The notes: generated from the sequence alone by a model not told the origin. A stretch of DNA of 64,000 nt from Glutamicibacter mishrai (GCF_012221945.1 NZ_CP032549.1:1674001-1738000), one strand, 5' to 3'. Shown: positions 33,558-42,963, numbered from the stretch's first letter. Made by a program: numbers and translations.

Positions 33558-33615
33558 GCGCTTGGTCCTCTGCAGTATGCGTGGGCGTTGATGCTATTGC
33601 CCTCAGCATAGCGCA

Positions 33616-33635
33616 TTAGTTGGTACACCAACTAA
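33616..33635. promoter_or_regulatory. Inverted repeat, probable MarR operator
   Basis: TTAGTTGGTACACCAACTAA has perfect 9-bp arms around a 2-bp centre. It lies in the 86-bp gap downstream of the MarR/OhrR-like gene and just upstream of the 85-aa gene, a size and spacing typical of MarR-family sites. Confidence 0.65.
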
Positions 33636-33643
33636 ATTTCTGA

Positions 33644-34105
33644 TTACTCCTTGGGAGCCTTGCCGCCGGCGGCAATCAGGCGATCCAGGACATTCCGCAA
33701 TTCAACGACATCCTTCTCCGAGAGCTCCAATCGAGACATCATCTCAACCGGGACTTTCAGCGCTTCCTTGCGCAGCTCGGTGCCCTTTGGCGTGGGCTGG
33801 AGAATCACCGCTCGTTCATCCTGCGGATTCCTGGTCTTATCCACCAGCCCAGCAGCCTCCAGCCGCTTGACCAGCGGAGAGAGCGTACCCGGATCCAGGT
33901 GCAGCTGTTGGCTCAATTCCCGGGCACTCATCGGACCGGAATCCCACAGGGCCAGCATCACCAAATACTGCGGGTGGGTCAGCCCCAACGGATCCAGCAC
34001 AGGCTTATAAGCCGAGATCACTGACCGCGAAGCGACCGCCAGACCAAAGCACACCTGCTTTTCCAGCTTTAGAAGGTCATCTTCCGGAAGAATAGCGCTG
34101 TCCAC
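33644..34105 (-). CDS. MarR-family regulator, OhrR-like
   Basis: 153 residues. The opening LEKQVCFGLAVASRSVISAYKP with a Cys at residue 19, and DPLGLTHPQYLVMLALW, match the OhrR/organic-peroxide sensor branch, where this Cys is the redox sensor; winged helix motif ARELSQQLHLDPGTLSPLVKRLE (about 60-85). No ohr gene lies beside it, so the target may be the small downstream gene or the divergent pirin gene. It is divergent from the pirin gene across 105 bp. Confidence 0.85.
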   Translation of the reverse strand: MDSAILPEDDLLKLEKQVCFGLAVASRSVISAYKPVLDPLGLTHPQYLVMLALWDSGPMSARELSQQLHLDPGTLSPLVKRLEAAGLVDKTRNPQDERAVILQPTPKGTELRKEALKVPVEMMSRLELSEKDVVELRNVLDRLIAAGGKAPKE

Positions 34106-34210
34106 GTTGCTGCAAACTCCTTGAATGGGGTCAATACCGGTCTATCGATCGTACCGCTCGCCTCCTCAACTGTTGTGGCCAAAGCCCAGCGCAGTGCATA
34201 ACCTAGGCAC

Positions 34211-35212
34211 ATGAGCAATCTCGAGAACAGCCCGGCAGAAATCGACTGCAGCAAGGTCGACTCCCCGGCCGAGGTCGAAATCTTGACTCCTCGCGAAGTG
34301 CCGCTGGGCGGACCTCGCGCCATGACCGTCTTCCGCACCCTGCCGCAAAAGCAGCGCAGCCTGATCGGCGCATGGTGCTTCTTGGACCACTACGGTCCCG
34401 ATGACGTCAAAGCCACCGGAGGCATGAACGTCCCGCGCCACCCTCATACCGGATTGCAAACAGTCTCTTGGCTATTCACCGGACAGATCAACCACATGGA
34501 TTCTGCTGGATTCAAAGCCGTCGTCCGTCCGGGCGAAGTCAACCTGATGACCGCAGGACATGGAATCAGCCATTCCGAAATCCTCACCGAAGACACCACC
34601 ATCTTGCACGGCGCCCAGCTGTGGACCGCGTTGCCAGAGCACGCCCGCGATATGGAACATACTTTTGAGAACTACCGGCCTGAACCGGTCAATGGCCACG
34701 GTTGGACCATGTCGGTATTCCTCGGCAGCTACGAGATCGATGGTCAACGCTCCGTCTCCCCGGTCAGCACCCACACCGAGCTGAGCGGGGCGGAACTGCG
34801 CCTTGAGCCGCACACCGAGATCGAGATCGTGGTCCCGAAGCACCATGAGCACGGAGTGCTCGTCGACTCCGGCAGCCTCACGGTCAATGGGCACGAGGTA
34901 GCGCCGCGGGAATTGGGGTTTGTCCGGGCAGGATGCACCACGCTGCGCTTAGCCGCGGGTGAAGAGGCGGTCTTGGCACTGCTCATAGGCGGCGAACCGC
35001 TGAATGAGGACATCTTGATGTGGTGGAATTTTGTGGGCCGAACCCATGAAGAGGTCCTGGCCTTCCGCGCCCAATGGCAAGCCGAGATCTCAGCGGAGCC
35101 TGGCGATGCCTCCGAGGACCGCTTCGGGCCCTTCCCTCCCGATACGCCAACCGCCTTGCCGGCCCCGGCCCTGCCGACCGTTCGCCTGCGTCCACGCGTC
35201 AACCCATCCTGA
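34211..35212 (+). CDS. Pirin-family protein
   Basis: 333 residues, bicupin fold. The metal-binding N-terminal cupin motif PRHPHTGLQTVSWL and later HGISHSE carry the expected His/His/His/Glu ligands. Pirins can act as quercetinases or as redox-responsive cofactors; the precise activity is not predictable. It is followed 17 nt later by a small acetyltransferase and faces an OhrR-like regulator, suggesting an oxidative or electrophile-stress module. Confidence 0.92.
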   Translation: MSNLENSPAEIDCSKVDSPAEVEILTPREVPLGGPRAMTVFRTLPQKQRSLIGAWCFLDHYGPDDVKATGGMNVPRHPHTGLQTVSWLFTGQINHMDSAGFKAVVRPGEVNLMTAGHGISHSEILTEDTTILHGAQLWTALPEHARDMEHTFENYRPEPVNGHGWTMSVFLGSYEIDGQRSVSPVSTHTELSGAELRLEPHTEIEIVVPKHHEHGVLVDSGSLTVNGHEVAPRELGFVRAGCTTLRLAAGEEAVLALLIGGEPLNEDILMWWNFVGRTHEEVLAFRAQWQAEISAEPGDASEDRFGPFPPDTPTALPAPALPTVRLRPRVNPS

Positions 35213-35229
35213 ACCCGAGGAGATCTACC

Positions 35230-35562
35230 ATGAGCGAGATCAAGCCAGTACTCTTGCCCGAACGCCGCCGTTTCGCCCTCGATGATGACGGCAAGATCAT
35301 CGGAGCTGCCCACTACCGGGATTTTGATGGCTCTGACGGTGTTGAGCGGATTTTCTTCCACACCACGGTGGATGAGGAATACGGCGGTCAAGGCCTAGCT
35401 GGCATCTTGGTGAAGTTCGCGCTGGAAAATACCATCGCCAGCGGGGCGAAGATCGTGGCGGTCTGCCCGTACGTCAAAAGCTATGTAGCCAAGCACAATG
35501 ACTACGACCAGCACCTGGTTGCACCCACCAAGACCCATTTGGACCTCTTGCCTCGAAGCTAG
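35230..35562 (+). CDS. Small GNAT-family N-acetyltransferase (YjdJ type)
   Basis: 110 residues from the ATG at 35230, with gaggaga in front; longer frames run into the pirin gene. A one-domain GNAT: EYGGQGLAGILV is the acetyl-CoA loop (Q/RxxGxG/A-like) and the VCPYVKSYVAKH motif matches the CxYxxxxxxxH signature of this subfamily. Substrate unknown. It ends overlapping the convergent MFS stop by 2 bases. Confidence 0.85.
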   Translation: MSEIKPVLLPERRRFALDDDGKIIGAAHYRDFDGSDGVERIFFHTTVDEEYGGQGLAGILVKFALENTIASGAKIVAVCPYVKSYVAKHNDYDQHLVAPTKTHLDLLPRS

Positions 35563-36944
35563 CCTTCTGACGGAGCCGGGGTTCCCTTGGTGCGCGGGGA
35601 GATGGCAATCAAGATCAGGATCAGCACCAGGCTGAACGCGAACACCGAGATGAATCCGGTGCCGGCTGCGGCCATGGCAAAGATGACGCCGCCGATGGCC
35701 GTGGCCCCGGCATTGCCCAACGAATCTGCCACGGTCATCGCCGAGGAGTTGAATCCCTGCTCTTCCTTGGCCGACAGGGAGAGCATGTTGACGTTTTGAC
35801 GAGGGAAAATCAGTCCCATGCCAAAACCGCCCACCGCCCAGCCGCACACCAGAACGAATACCGGCGGGTGGTAGATCGCAGTAGCCAACGCGGTGGCGAT
35901 AGCTACGCTTCCGGCCACTGCGCCCAGGGTGATGCAGGTTGATGACTCGATCTTCTCCCCCAGCTTCCCCTGGAGCCAGGAGCCCATGGACCAGCACAGG
36001 GCCGAAGCGGTCAGGATCAGGCCGGCCCGGTCGGGGGCCAGGAAGTAGTCTTCGCGAAGCAGGTAGGGAAGATAGACTTCCACGCCGAAGAAGGCGCCGG
36101 TGATGAATATCCTGGTCATGATGGTTGCCGGCAGTCCGCGGCGCACAAGGAAGGTTCCACGGGGCAAGAGCGGGCGAATCGCCAGCAAGGCGACCACCAG
36201 CGCCAGCGCTAATCCGGCCAATGACCAGCGGCTGTTCGAATTGCCCAAGAGGTTCATGCAGATCACGGCGAGCCCGGTCAGCCCGGCGAGCGCCAGGCGT
36301 TTGACCGACACCTTACCGAGGTCATGGTTGCGCTCGGAATCCAGGGATTTGAGCACCGGGATCATCGCGCAGAAGGCGACAAGCACCAAGACTGCCACGC
36401 CGGAAAAGACCCAGCGCCACCCAAGATGCACTGCCATGAGTCCGGCCAGCCATGGGCCGATCATTGCCGGAAGCACCCAGGCGGTGGCGAAGAGGGCGAA
36501 GATTTTTGAATGCAGATGCCCTGGATACGCTCGGGCAATCAGCACGTAGATGGCCACGGTAATGGCTCCACCGCCGATGCCCTGCAAGATCCGGCCACCG
36601 ATCAGCATTTGCATGTTCGCTGCAGAACCGCAGATCAGCAAGCCCACACAGAAAATCGCGACGCTTATGAACAACGGGTGTTTTGGTCCCCAACGGTCGG
36701 TGACCTCACCGGCGGCCACCATGCCGAGCATTCCGCTGGCGATGGGCGCGGCAAAGGCCAGCGCAAAATAGCGTTCGCCATTGAGCAGTTCGCTGACCAT
36801 CGGCATGACGGTGGTGACCGCCATGGATTCGAAGGCAACGAGAAACACCAGAATGAACATGCCCATCGTGGTGGCCAAGAATTGCGGTGCGTAGATGGTC
36901 TCCGTAGCCGGCGCAGGGGTGTGGCTACTACGTCTTAGGGGCAT
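35559..36944 (-). CDS. MFS transporter, drug/efflux type
   Basis: 461 residues with 12-14 membrane segments. The loop 2-3 motif AGEVTDRWGPKHPL matches the MFS GxxxDRxGRR signature, and GGRILQGIGGGAITVAIYVLIARAYP matches the drug-efflux motif of the DHA family. Likely exports toxic compounds; substrate unknown. Convergent with the acetyltransferase. Confidence 0.88.
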   Translation of the reverse strand: MPLRRSSHTPAPATETIYAPQFLATTMGMFILVFLVAFESMAVTTVMPMVSELLNGERYFALAFAAPIASGMLGMVAAGEVTDRWGPKHPLFISVAIFCVGLLICGSAANMQMLIGGRILQGIGGGAITVAIYVLIARAYPGHLHSKIFALFATAWVLPAMIGPWLAGLMAVHLGWRWVFSGVAVLVLVAFCAMIPVLKSLDSERNHDLGKVSVKRLALAGLTGLAVICMNLLGNSNSRWSLAGLALALVVALLAIRPLLPRGTFLVRRGLPATIMTRIFITGAFFGVEVYLPYLLREDYFLAPDRAGLILTASALCWSMGSWLQGKLGEKIESSTCITLGAVAGSVAIATALATAIYHPPVFVLVCGWAVGGFGMGLIFPRQNVNMLSLSAKEEQGFNSSAMTVADSLGNAGATAIGGVIFAMAAAGTGFISVFAFSLVLILILIAISPRTKGTPAPSEG

Positions 36945-36967
36945 GCCCTAATCATGCCAGCTTTTAC

Positions 36968-37711
36968 CTAGCCGCCCAGAACGTGCAGGGCGAAGGCCGA
37001 AAGGAATCCACCGGTGACCAACAACCCGGTGTAATCATGCTCGACAGCGTAGGCCTCGGGGATCATCGCATCGGCGATCATGGTCAGGATTCCGCCCGCG
37101 GCCACGGCCGTGGCAAAGGCCAGAGCTTCTTCAGGCATGGACTGCATGAGCAGCGCACCGAAAAAGGCTGCCAGGCCGCAAGAAATCGCGATGGATCCCC
37201 ACAACATGGCAATGGATGAACCCTTGCGGCCAGCTGATTTCATCTGAGCCGTACTGGCTAGGCCTTCGGGCACATTGGATATGAAGATGGCGATGAGCAT
37301 GGCGGGATTGATGCTCGCGCTCGCGACAACGCTCAACCCCAGAGCCACCGACTCGGGGATGCCATCAATGAGCGCGCCCACAGCCAATGCGCTTCCCGAT
37401 GAGCTCTCGCCATTGGTGTTGCCGGAGGCCTTCTGGCGCTTCTTGGTGCGCCAGTCCAATACCCGGTTGGCCGAGAAATACAATGCTGCGCCAGCGAGTA
37501 CACCACCCACGGTGGCCATCAAGCCGCCGGTTTCAAACGCTTCGAGCACAAGCTCGAAACTCAGTGCGCTGACCAGGACTCCTGCGCCGAAGGCCATGAT
37601 CGCGCAGACCCAGACTCTCGGGATTTTCAGCCACCAGGCGGCGCCCGATCCCAGCAGCAAGGCGGAACCAGCCACCGTGCCCCAAAGCAAAGCTTGCAAA
37701 GAATCGAACAT
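36968..37711 (-). CDS. ZIP-family metal transporter
   Basis: About 247 residues from the Met at 37711 (MFDSLQALL); a frame to 37732 is possible. Eight membrane segments with a short basic loop (RTKKRQKASGNTNGESS). The metal-coordinating helices carry LIDGIPESVALGLSV and SNVPEGLAST, fitting GufA-type Zn/Fe permeases, though the usual His of HxxPEG is replaced by Asn. Probable Zn2+/divalent ion uptake or efflux. Confidence 0.85.
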   Translation of the reverse strand: MFDSLQALLWGTVAGSALLLGSGAAWWLKIPRVWVCAIMAFGAGVLVSALSFELVLEAFETGGLMATVGGVLAGAALYFSANRVLDWRTKKRQKASGNTNGESSSGSALAVGALIDGIPESVALGLSVVASASINPAMLIAIFISNVPEGLASTAQMKSAGRKGSSIAMLWGSIAISCGLAAFFGALLMQSMPEEALAFATAVAAGGILTMIADAMIPEAYAVEHDYTGLLVTGGFLSAFALHVLGG

Positions 37712-37772
37712 GGCACCCACTATAGCCAGCAATTCGCCGGCTTAGTAGGTGCCATGTTGGTTCTGACTGGGA

Positions 37773-39128
37773 TTAACTCTCAGAGGACATATTGCTGAAG
37801 CGCGAGTAGTGGCCCTGGAACGCCACGGTGATGGTCTTGGTAGGACCAGCACGGTGCTTTGCGATGATGACATCGGCCTCGCCGGGGCGATTTTCCTTGT
37901 CATACACATCGTCACGGTGCAGCAGGATGACCATGTCGGCGTCCTGCTCGATGGAACCGGATTCACGAAGGTCCGAAACCATTGGCCGCTTGTCGGTACG
38001 CTGCTCGGAACCACGGTTCAGCTGTGACAGTGCAATCAGCGGAACATCCAGTTCCTTGGCCAGCAGCTTGAGGTTACGCGAGAACTCGGAGACTTCCTGC
38101 TGGCGGGATTCCACGCGCTTGCCCGAGCTCATCAGCTGCAGGTAGTCAAGGATGATCATGCGCAGCTCGTTGCGCTGCTTCAGTCGACGGCACTTCGCCC
38201 GGATTTCCATCATGGACATATTCGGCGAATCATCGATGAACAGCGGCGCCTCATTCAAGCGCCCCATTGTGGTGGCAATCTTGGTCCACTGCGCGTCTTC
38301 AACCGAACCCTTACGCAGGTCCTGGAGCTGGATGGATGCCTCTGCGGAAAGCAGGCGCATCGCGATTTCATTGCGGCCCATTTCCAAGGAGAAGAAGACC
38401 GTAGCCATGTTGTTCTTGATGGCTGCCGACCGGGCGAAGTCCAAGGCAAAAGTTGATTTACCGACTGCAGGACGGGCTGCGATGATAATCATCTGCCCGC
38501 CCTTCAGGCCCTGGGTCAGTTCGTCGAATTCGTAGAATCCGGTCGGCACACCGGTAATGCCGTCACCGGCATTGGCAGCATTTTCGATTTCGTCGACAGT
38601 GCCTTCGATGATGTCCGAGAGACGGACATAATCTTCACTGCTGCGGTTTTCGGCGACTTTGTAGACCTCGGCCTGGGCTTCGTTGACGATGGCGTCGACT
38701 TCGCCGTCAGGCGAGTAGCCCATCTGGACGATACGGGTACCGGCATCAACCAGGCGGCGCAGAACGGCGCGCTCGCGCACGATTTCTGCATAGTAGCCGG
38801 CGTTGGCTGCGGTGGGCACCTGCTGAATGAGATTGTGGAGGTAAGCGGCTCCGCCTACGCGGGAAATTTCACCGCGTTTGGTCAGCAAGTCAGCTACGGT
38901 CACGGCGTCGGCTGGCTCGCCTCGACCGTACAAATCGATGATTGCCTCGTAGATGGATTCGTGGGCCGGGCGATAGAAGTCGGTTCCGCGAAGCGCTTCA
39001 ACAACGTCAGCGATGGCGTCCTTGGATAGCATCATGCCGCCGAGCACGGACATCTCTGCCTCGACATCCTGTGGCGGCTTGCGCCCAGCGTCGGACTCTC
39101 GTCCTTCGTATACCGGCTCAGCACTCAT
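37773..39128 (-). CDS. dnaB: Replicative DNA helicase
   Basis: 451 residues from the ATG at 39128 (ggaag site; a longer frame starts at 39143). N-terminal primase-interaction domain, then RecA-type motor: Walker A ARPAVGKST (218-226), Walker B MIILDYLQLM, and the conserved SQLNRGSEQRTDKRP and DLRESGSIEQDADMV motifs. No intein. It normally follows rpsF-ssb-rpsR-rplI; here these lie 7.7 kb upstream on the same strand, separated by metabolic genes. The region ahead of it is packed with DnaA-box-like sequences. Confidence 0.97.
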   Translation of the reverse strand: MSAEPVYEGRESDAGRKPPQDVEAEMSVLGGMMLSKDAIADVVEALRGTDFYRPAHESIYEAIIDLYGRGEPADAVTVADLLTKRGEISRVGGAAYLHNLIQQVPTAANAGYYAEIVRERAVLRRLVDAGTRIVQMGYSPDGEVDAIVNEAQAEVYKVAENRSSEDYVRLSDIIEGTVDEIENAANAGDGITGVPTGFYEFDELTQGLKGGQMIIIAARPAVGKSTFALDFARSAAIKNNMATVFFSLEMGRNEIAMRLLSAEASIQLQDLRKGSVEDAQWTKIATTMGRLNEAPLFIDDSPNMSMMEIRAKCRRLKQRNELRMIILDYLQLMSSGKRVESRQQEVSEFSRNLKLLAKELDVPLIALSQLNRGSEQRTDKRPMVSDLRESGSIEQDADMVILLHRDDVYDKENRPGEADVIIAKHRAGPTKTITVAFQGHYSRFSNMSSES

Positions 39129-39784
39129 TACAGACACTTCCATCCCCTATTGACCCCACTGGGAAAATTCATCCTTGCCCGATGGCAACGTTCCATCCTG
39201 TCAGTTGAGACCGACAGTTCAATGATTAACGTCTGTGGATATTTCTGTCCCAAGGCCAACAGTAGGGCTGATATTTACCCACGTAAACCCCATTATCCAC
39301 AGCTCCTGTGCATAACATACCCTCACCTGTGGACTAGCCTGTTCACTAACTGGGGAGAACCCTGTGGATTAATGTCAAGTACCCGACAGTAATAGCTTTT
39401 GACTAGGTCTTTCATCTTTTCACAACTGTGGACAGAAAGAGATTTTATTGAATCTATCGCTATATCGAGAATAGTTATCAACAGCCAAAAACGCCCGGAA
39501 TTCAGGGTTTCTTGCGCTTTTCACACAGTTCTGCACACTGCGCCCACAGCCATGTGGATAACTATGTGGATATAGATGGGTACGCAAAACCCTTAGTCAT
39601 CTCAATAAATGAGGAAATATCCAGCGCCAGTCTAACGGTAGTCCACATTTTCACAGTGGCCCGCCTGTCCACACCGTGGATAACTATTACTTCGCATTCA
39701 ACACATCAAGAAATGCATCGAGGCCTGTTGTGGATCACCTCGGTGATCCACAACAGGCCTCGATGAGGCTACTACTTGGAAGTG
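39129..39784. promoter_or_regulatory. dnaB upstream region with a DnaA-box-like cluster
   Basis: 656 bases without a gene, AT-rich. Matches to TTATNCACA or its complement: exact at 39293-39301, 39307-39315 (complement) and 39553-39561 (complement); one mismatch at 39234-39242, 39363-39371, 39475-39483, 39565-39573, 39675-39683, 39729-39737 and 39744-39752; weaker ones around 39328, 39427, 39639 and 39665. This density suggests DnaA binding, either to control dnaB or to titrate DnaA. No dnaA or dnaN gene is visible. Confidence 0.65.
39716..39765 (-). terminator. 50-bp near-perfect palindrome after the flavin reductase gene
   Basis: 24-bp arms (39716-39739 and 39742-39765) around a 2-nt centre; each arm contains a one-mismatch DnaA-box-like motif. 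On the minus strand it stands 20 nt after the flavin reductase stop and is followed by tttcttg, so it can act as that gene's terminator. Its length also permits cruciform extrusion. Confidence 0.7.
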
Positions 39785-40285
39785 TTAGACGAGTTCAGGA
39801 ACTGGGATTGAATGAAATCGAGAGTCATGGAAGATCTGCGGCGAGTGCTGCGATGTGTGATGCCCATGCACCTCCAAGAGCACAACCCAGTGGTCCCCTG
39901 CCTCAACCTCGTTGTAAATAGACGTTTCCAGCCAAAGTGTGGACTCCTCGATGAACAAGGCACCCTGATCGGAGGTCACCGTATCGACGCCGCGGAATCG
40001 ATCACCGTTTTTCGAAGCAATCTGCGCGCAGACTCCGCCATTCTGGTCGCTGAGCACTGAGACTCCGATATGGCTGGCACCGCGCAGCTTAGGCCAGGTA
40101 TTGGAAGACTTCTGGACCGCAAACATAACAAGTGCCGGCTCCAGTGAAACGCCGACGGTGAATGAGGAGGCAACGATGCCGGTTTTTACTCCATCCACCT
40201 CTGCGCACAGAGCGGCCACTCCAGAGGGATGCTGAGCGAAAACCTTACGTAGGGTTAGCGGGTCAAGTTCACGATTCAATGACAT
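39785..40285 (-). CDS. Flavin reductase-like, FMN-binding split-barrel protein
   Basis: 166 residues from the ATG at 40285, with gaagga in front; a longer frame adds 62 residues of poor composition. The opening LRKVFAQHPSGVAALCA, GIVASSFTVGVSLEPALVMFAVQ and the GDHWVVLLEVHGHH end match the HpaC/flavin reductase domain that supplies reduced FMN to two-component monooxygenases. No partner monooxygenase is nearby. Substrate pathway unknown. Confidence 0.88.
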   Translation of the reverse strand: MSLNRELDPLTLRKVFAQHPSGVAALCAEVDGVKTGIVASSFTVGVSLEPALVMFAVQKSSNTWPKLRGASHIGVSVLSDQNGGVCAQIASKNGDRFRGVDTVTSDQGALFIEESTLWLETSIYNEVEAGDHWVVLLEVHGHHTSQHSPQIFHDSRFHSIPVPELV

Positions 40286-40875
40286 GGCTCGATTCCTTCG
40301 GGTCTTGCCCACCGCGTCAGACCCAGTGGACTTGTCGGTTCGGATGCTTCCAAACTTGCTTATCACTGAGGCTTCACGCCGTGCGCGGTACTTGTTCTGA
40401 CGCCATTTGGAGCAGAACCGAATCCTCACCTGGAGCACCCCACTACCGTTGAGAGGGTTGCCGATCAGCAAGCCAGGGCTTTTAGCTGATGCTCTTGATT
40501 CTGTTTAAAACGATATGGCTCATGACGAATCACCGTCAAACAATTCACTTCGCAAATCGCAATATTCAACAAAATATTCGACTACTACGTTGATTCGAGG
40601 GAGTAAAACAGTCTTTTATTCGTCAAAACAGCCTCTGATCGCTGCCGCGACGACCCAAAAATATGTGATCTTCGTCGTAACGCATTAACTTATGGCAAGC
40701 GTTGGAGTTCATCGCCTTTTGCACCTTCACCGTTTTTACCGAGCCGTCTACCGTAATGAAACCAAGTTTCTTACTTTGACGCTGAGGTTCATGCAACGAT
40801 GGAAGTCGCAGTGTTCCGGGTCACACCCGTACTGCCTGTCACCGTTGCCAGAGATGATGAGTGAAGGATGCCTCC
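40286..40875. other. AT-rich gap between flavin reductase and acyl-CoA ligase
   Basis: 590 bases without a supported gene. Divergent promoters for the two flanking genes must lie here. An AATATT-caacaa-AATATT pair (40561-40578) and AT-rich stretches (40500-40690) stand out, but no clear operator. Short frames on both strands lack ribosome sites. Confidence 0.6.
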
Positions 40876-42483
40876 ATGGTAGATACCCAGGCCAACCATT
40901 CCGAGCTAACCCCGTTGCGCTTTCTTGAACGCTCCGCAGAGGTTTATCCAGGGAAGACTGCCGTCGTCCATGGGACGCGCAGCTATACCTACCGGGAACT
41001 TGAAACGCACGTCCAGCGTTTCGCCCAAGTCCTCGCCTCACGCATCGAGCCCGGGGATCGAGTGGCCGTTTTGGCACCGAACACTCCGGAAATGCTCATG
41101 GCCCACTACGCGGTTCCGTTGGCCGGCGGGGTGCTCATCGCCTTGAATACGCGGCTATCAGCCCACGAGTTGCAGTACATCATGGATCATTCCGAAGCCA
41201 AGCTGCTGTTCGCAGACACCGAACTGCTGGAGAACACCGAGAACCTGCGCCGGGACAATCCCACGCTCCAGGCCCTGATTGAAATCACCGATGACCAGTT
41301 CACCGGGCCACGCCCCGACGTTGCAGTAGACGGCACGCTCCAGCAATTGCTGTCCGCCGCCTCGGATGAACGGCTTGGGTACGCGATCGCTGACGAACGC
41401 GCACCGATCACCTTGAACTACACCTCGGGCACCACCGGAAAACCCAAGGGCGTGCTTTACTCGCATCGAGGCAGCTACCTGAACTCGCTAGGCGAAGCCC
41501 ACCATCAGGGCTTCACCGCGGCCACCCGATACCTCTGGACGCTGCCGATGTTCCATTGCAACGGCTGGTGCACCCCATGGGCCGTCACAGCCGCTGGTGG
41601 CACCCACCTGTGCCTGCGCGCGGTCCGTGAAGATGCAGTCTGGGATGCCATTGAGCAGCTGGATACAACCCATCTGTGCGGCGCACCCACCGTCTGCTCG
41701 ATCATCGCCGATTCCTCCCGCGCTCATCAGCTCGATGCCCCGCTGCGGATCACCACGGCCGGTGCCCCGCCGTCCCCTGCCATCATCTCCAAGCTCCAGA
41801 AACTGGGCATCGAGGTGGTCCACGTCTACGGCCTGACCGAGGTCTACGGCCCCTATACGGTTTGCGAATACCAGGATGAATGGAATGAGCTGGACCCTCC
41901 TGCCCGGGCCGCGAAGCTCGCCCGCCAGGGCGTTGGCATGATCACCGGCGAATCAGCCCGCATTGTCGATGAGAACATGGTCGATGTTCCCGCGGACGGA
42001 TCCACCATGGGCGAGATCGTACTGCGCGGCAATATGGTGATGATCGGCTACTACCGCGATGATGCCGCCACCTCGGAAGCCTTCCGCGGCGGCTGGTTCC
42101 ACACCGGCGACCTGGGCGTAATGCACCCTGACGGCTATATCCAGGTCCGTGACCGCGCCAAGGACATCATCATTTCCGGCGGCGAGAACATCTCCACCAT
42201 CGAGGTGGAGCAGGCCCTGGCCTCGCACCCCGAGGTGCTGGATCTGGCCGTGGTCGGCGTGGCCGATGAGAAGTGGGGCGAGCGCCCGGTGGCCTACGTG
42301 ATTCGCGCCAGCGGCTCGAGTCTTGATGCCCAGACGCTGATCAGCTTCGCCCGTGAAAAGCTGGCCGGCTACAAGGTCCCGCGCACCATCATCTTCCCGC
42401 AGGATCTGCCGAGGACTTCTACGGGTAAAGTGCAAAAGAATGTATTAAGAGCCCAGGCTATTGAGCAGCAGCCCAGCGCCTAA
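40876..42483 (+). CDS. Acyl-CoA synthetase (AMP-forming), fatty acid or aryl/alkyl acid ligase
   Basis: 535 residues from the ATG at 40876 (gaaggatg site). ANL superfamily: AMP-binding loop LNYTSGTTGKPKGV, the YGLTEVYGPY motif, GWFHTGDLG, and the C-terminal lysine of the GKVQKN segment needed for adenylation. The MFHCNGWCTPW motif is the form found in medium/short-chain acyl-CoA ligases of the DmdB/AcsM group. It is followed closely by a thioesterase, suggesting a short acyl-CoA pathway; the substrate acid is not determinable. Confidence 0.92.
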   Translation: MVDTQANHSELTPLRFLERSAEVYPGKTAVVHGTRSYTYRELETHVQRFAQVLASRIEPGDRVAVLAPNTPEMLMAHYAVPLAGGVLIALNTRLSAHELQYIMDHSEAKLLFADTELLENTENLRRDNPTLQALIEITDDQFTGPRPDVAVDGTLQQLLSAASDERLGYAIADERAPITLNYTSGTTGKPKGVLYSHRGSYLNSLGEAHHQGFTAATRYLWTLPMFHCNGWCTPWAVTAAGGTHLCLRAVREDAVWDAIEQLDTTHLCGAPTVCSIIADSSRAHQLDAPLRITTAGAPPSPAIISKLQKLGIEVVHVYGLTEVYGPYTVCEYQDEWNELDPPARAAKLARQGVGMITGESARIVDENMVDVPADGSTMGEIVLRGNMVMIGYYRDDAATSEAFRGGWFHTGDLGVMHPDGYIQVRDRAKDIIISGGENISTIEVEQALASHPEVLDLAVVGVADEKWGERPVAYVIRASGSSLDAQTLISFAREKLAGYKVPRTIIFPQDLPRTSTGKVQKNVLRAQAIEQQPSA

Positions 42484-42500
42484 CACTTTTGGAGTCACCC

Positions 42501-42917
42501 ATGAATTCGCCCGAACCTCGAATCCCCGATAAGACCAGCCGCTTCACCGAGAGCATCGGATTGGTCTTTGACGACATCACCGCCACGTCCGTGCACGGAC
42601 ATGCCGACTTGAACGAGGACCACCACACCCCGTGGGGCGTAGTCCATGGCGGGGTGTACGCCTCGATGATTGAAAGCGCCGGCAGTGTCGGCGCCAGTTT
42701 CGCGGTGGCGGAACGCAACCAGTTTGCCGTCGGCGTGCACAATGCCACCGATTTCTTGCGCCCTTCCACCGGGGCGCGCGTTCAGGTGGTGGCCAAGGCG
42801 CTGTTCCAGGGCCGGACCCAGCAGTTGTGGGAAGTTGTCATCACCGACGAGGCCAGCGGCAAAGAGCTCTCACGCGGGCAATTGCGAACCCAGAACGTGG
42901 ATATGCCGCAGGCCTGA
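42501..42917 (+). CDS. PaaI-like acyl-CoA thioesterase (hotdog fold)
   Basis: 138 residues from the ATG at 42501, with ggagtc ahead, 17 nt after the ligase stop. Hotdog pattern HTPWGVVHGGVYASMIESAGS, with the conserved HGG and following acidic residue of PaaI thioesterases. Likely removes CoA from products or dead-end intermediates of the adjacent ligase. Confidence 0.9.
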   Translation: MNSPEPRIPDKTSRFTESIGLVFDDITATSVHGHADLNEDHHTPWGVVHGGVYASMIESAGSVGASFAVAERNQFAVGVHNATDFLRPSTGARVQVVAKALFQGRTQQLWEVVITDEASGKELSRGQLRTQNVDMPQA

Positions 42918-42963
42918 GCGTATTCTAGGTGGCACCTAGCGGATCAGCTTCGGGAGGCTCGCC

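Noticed and set aside
39129..39784. oriC
   Set aside because: No dnaA, dnaN or rpmH genes flank it, and actinobacterial origins lie between dnaA and dnaN. DnaA-box content alone is not enough.
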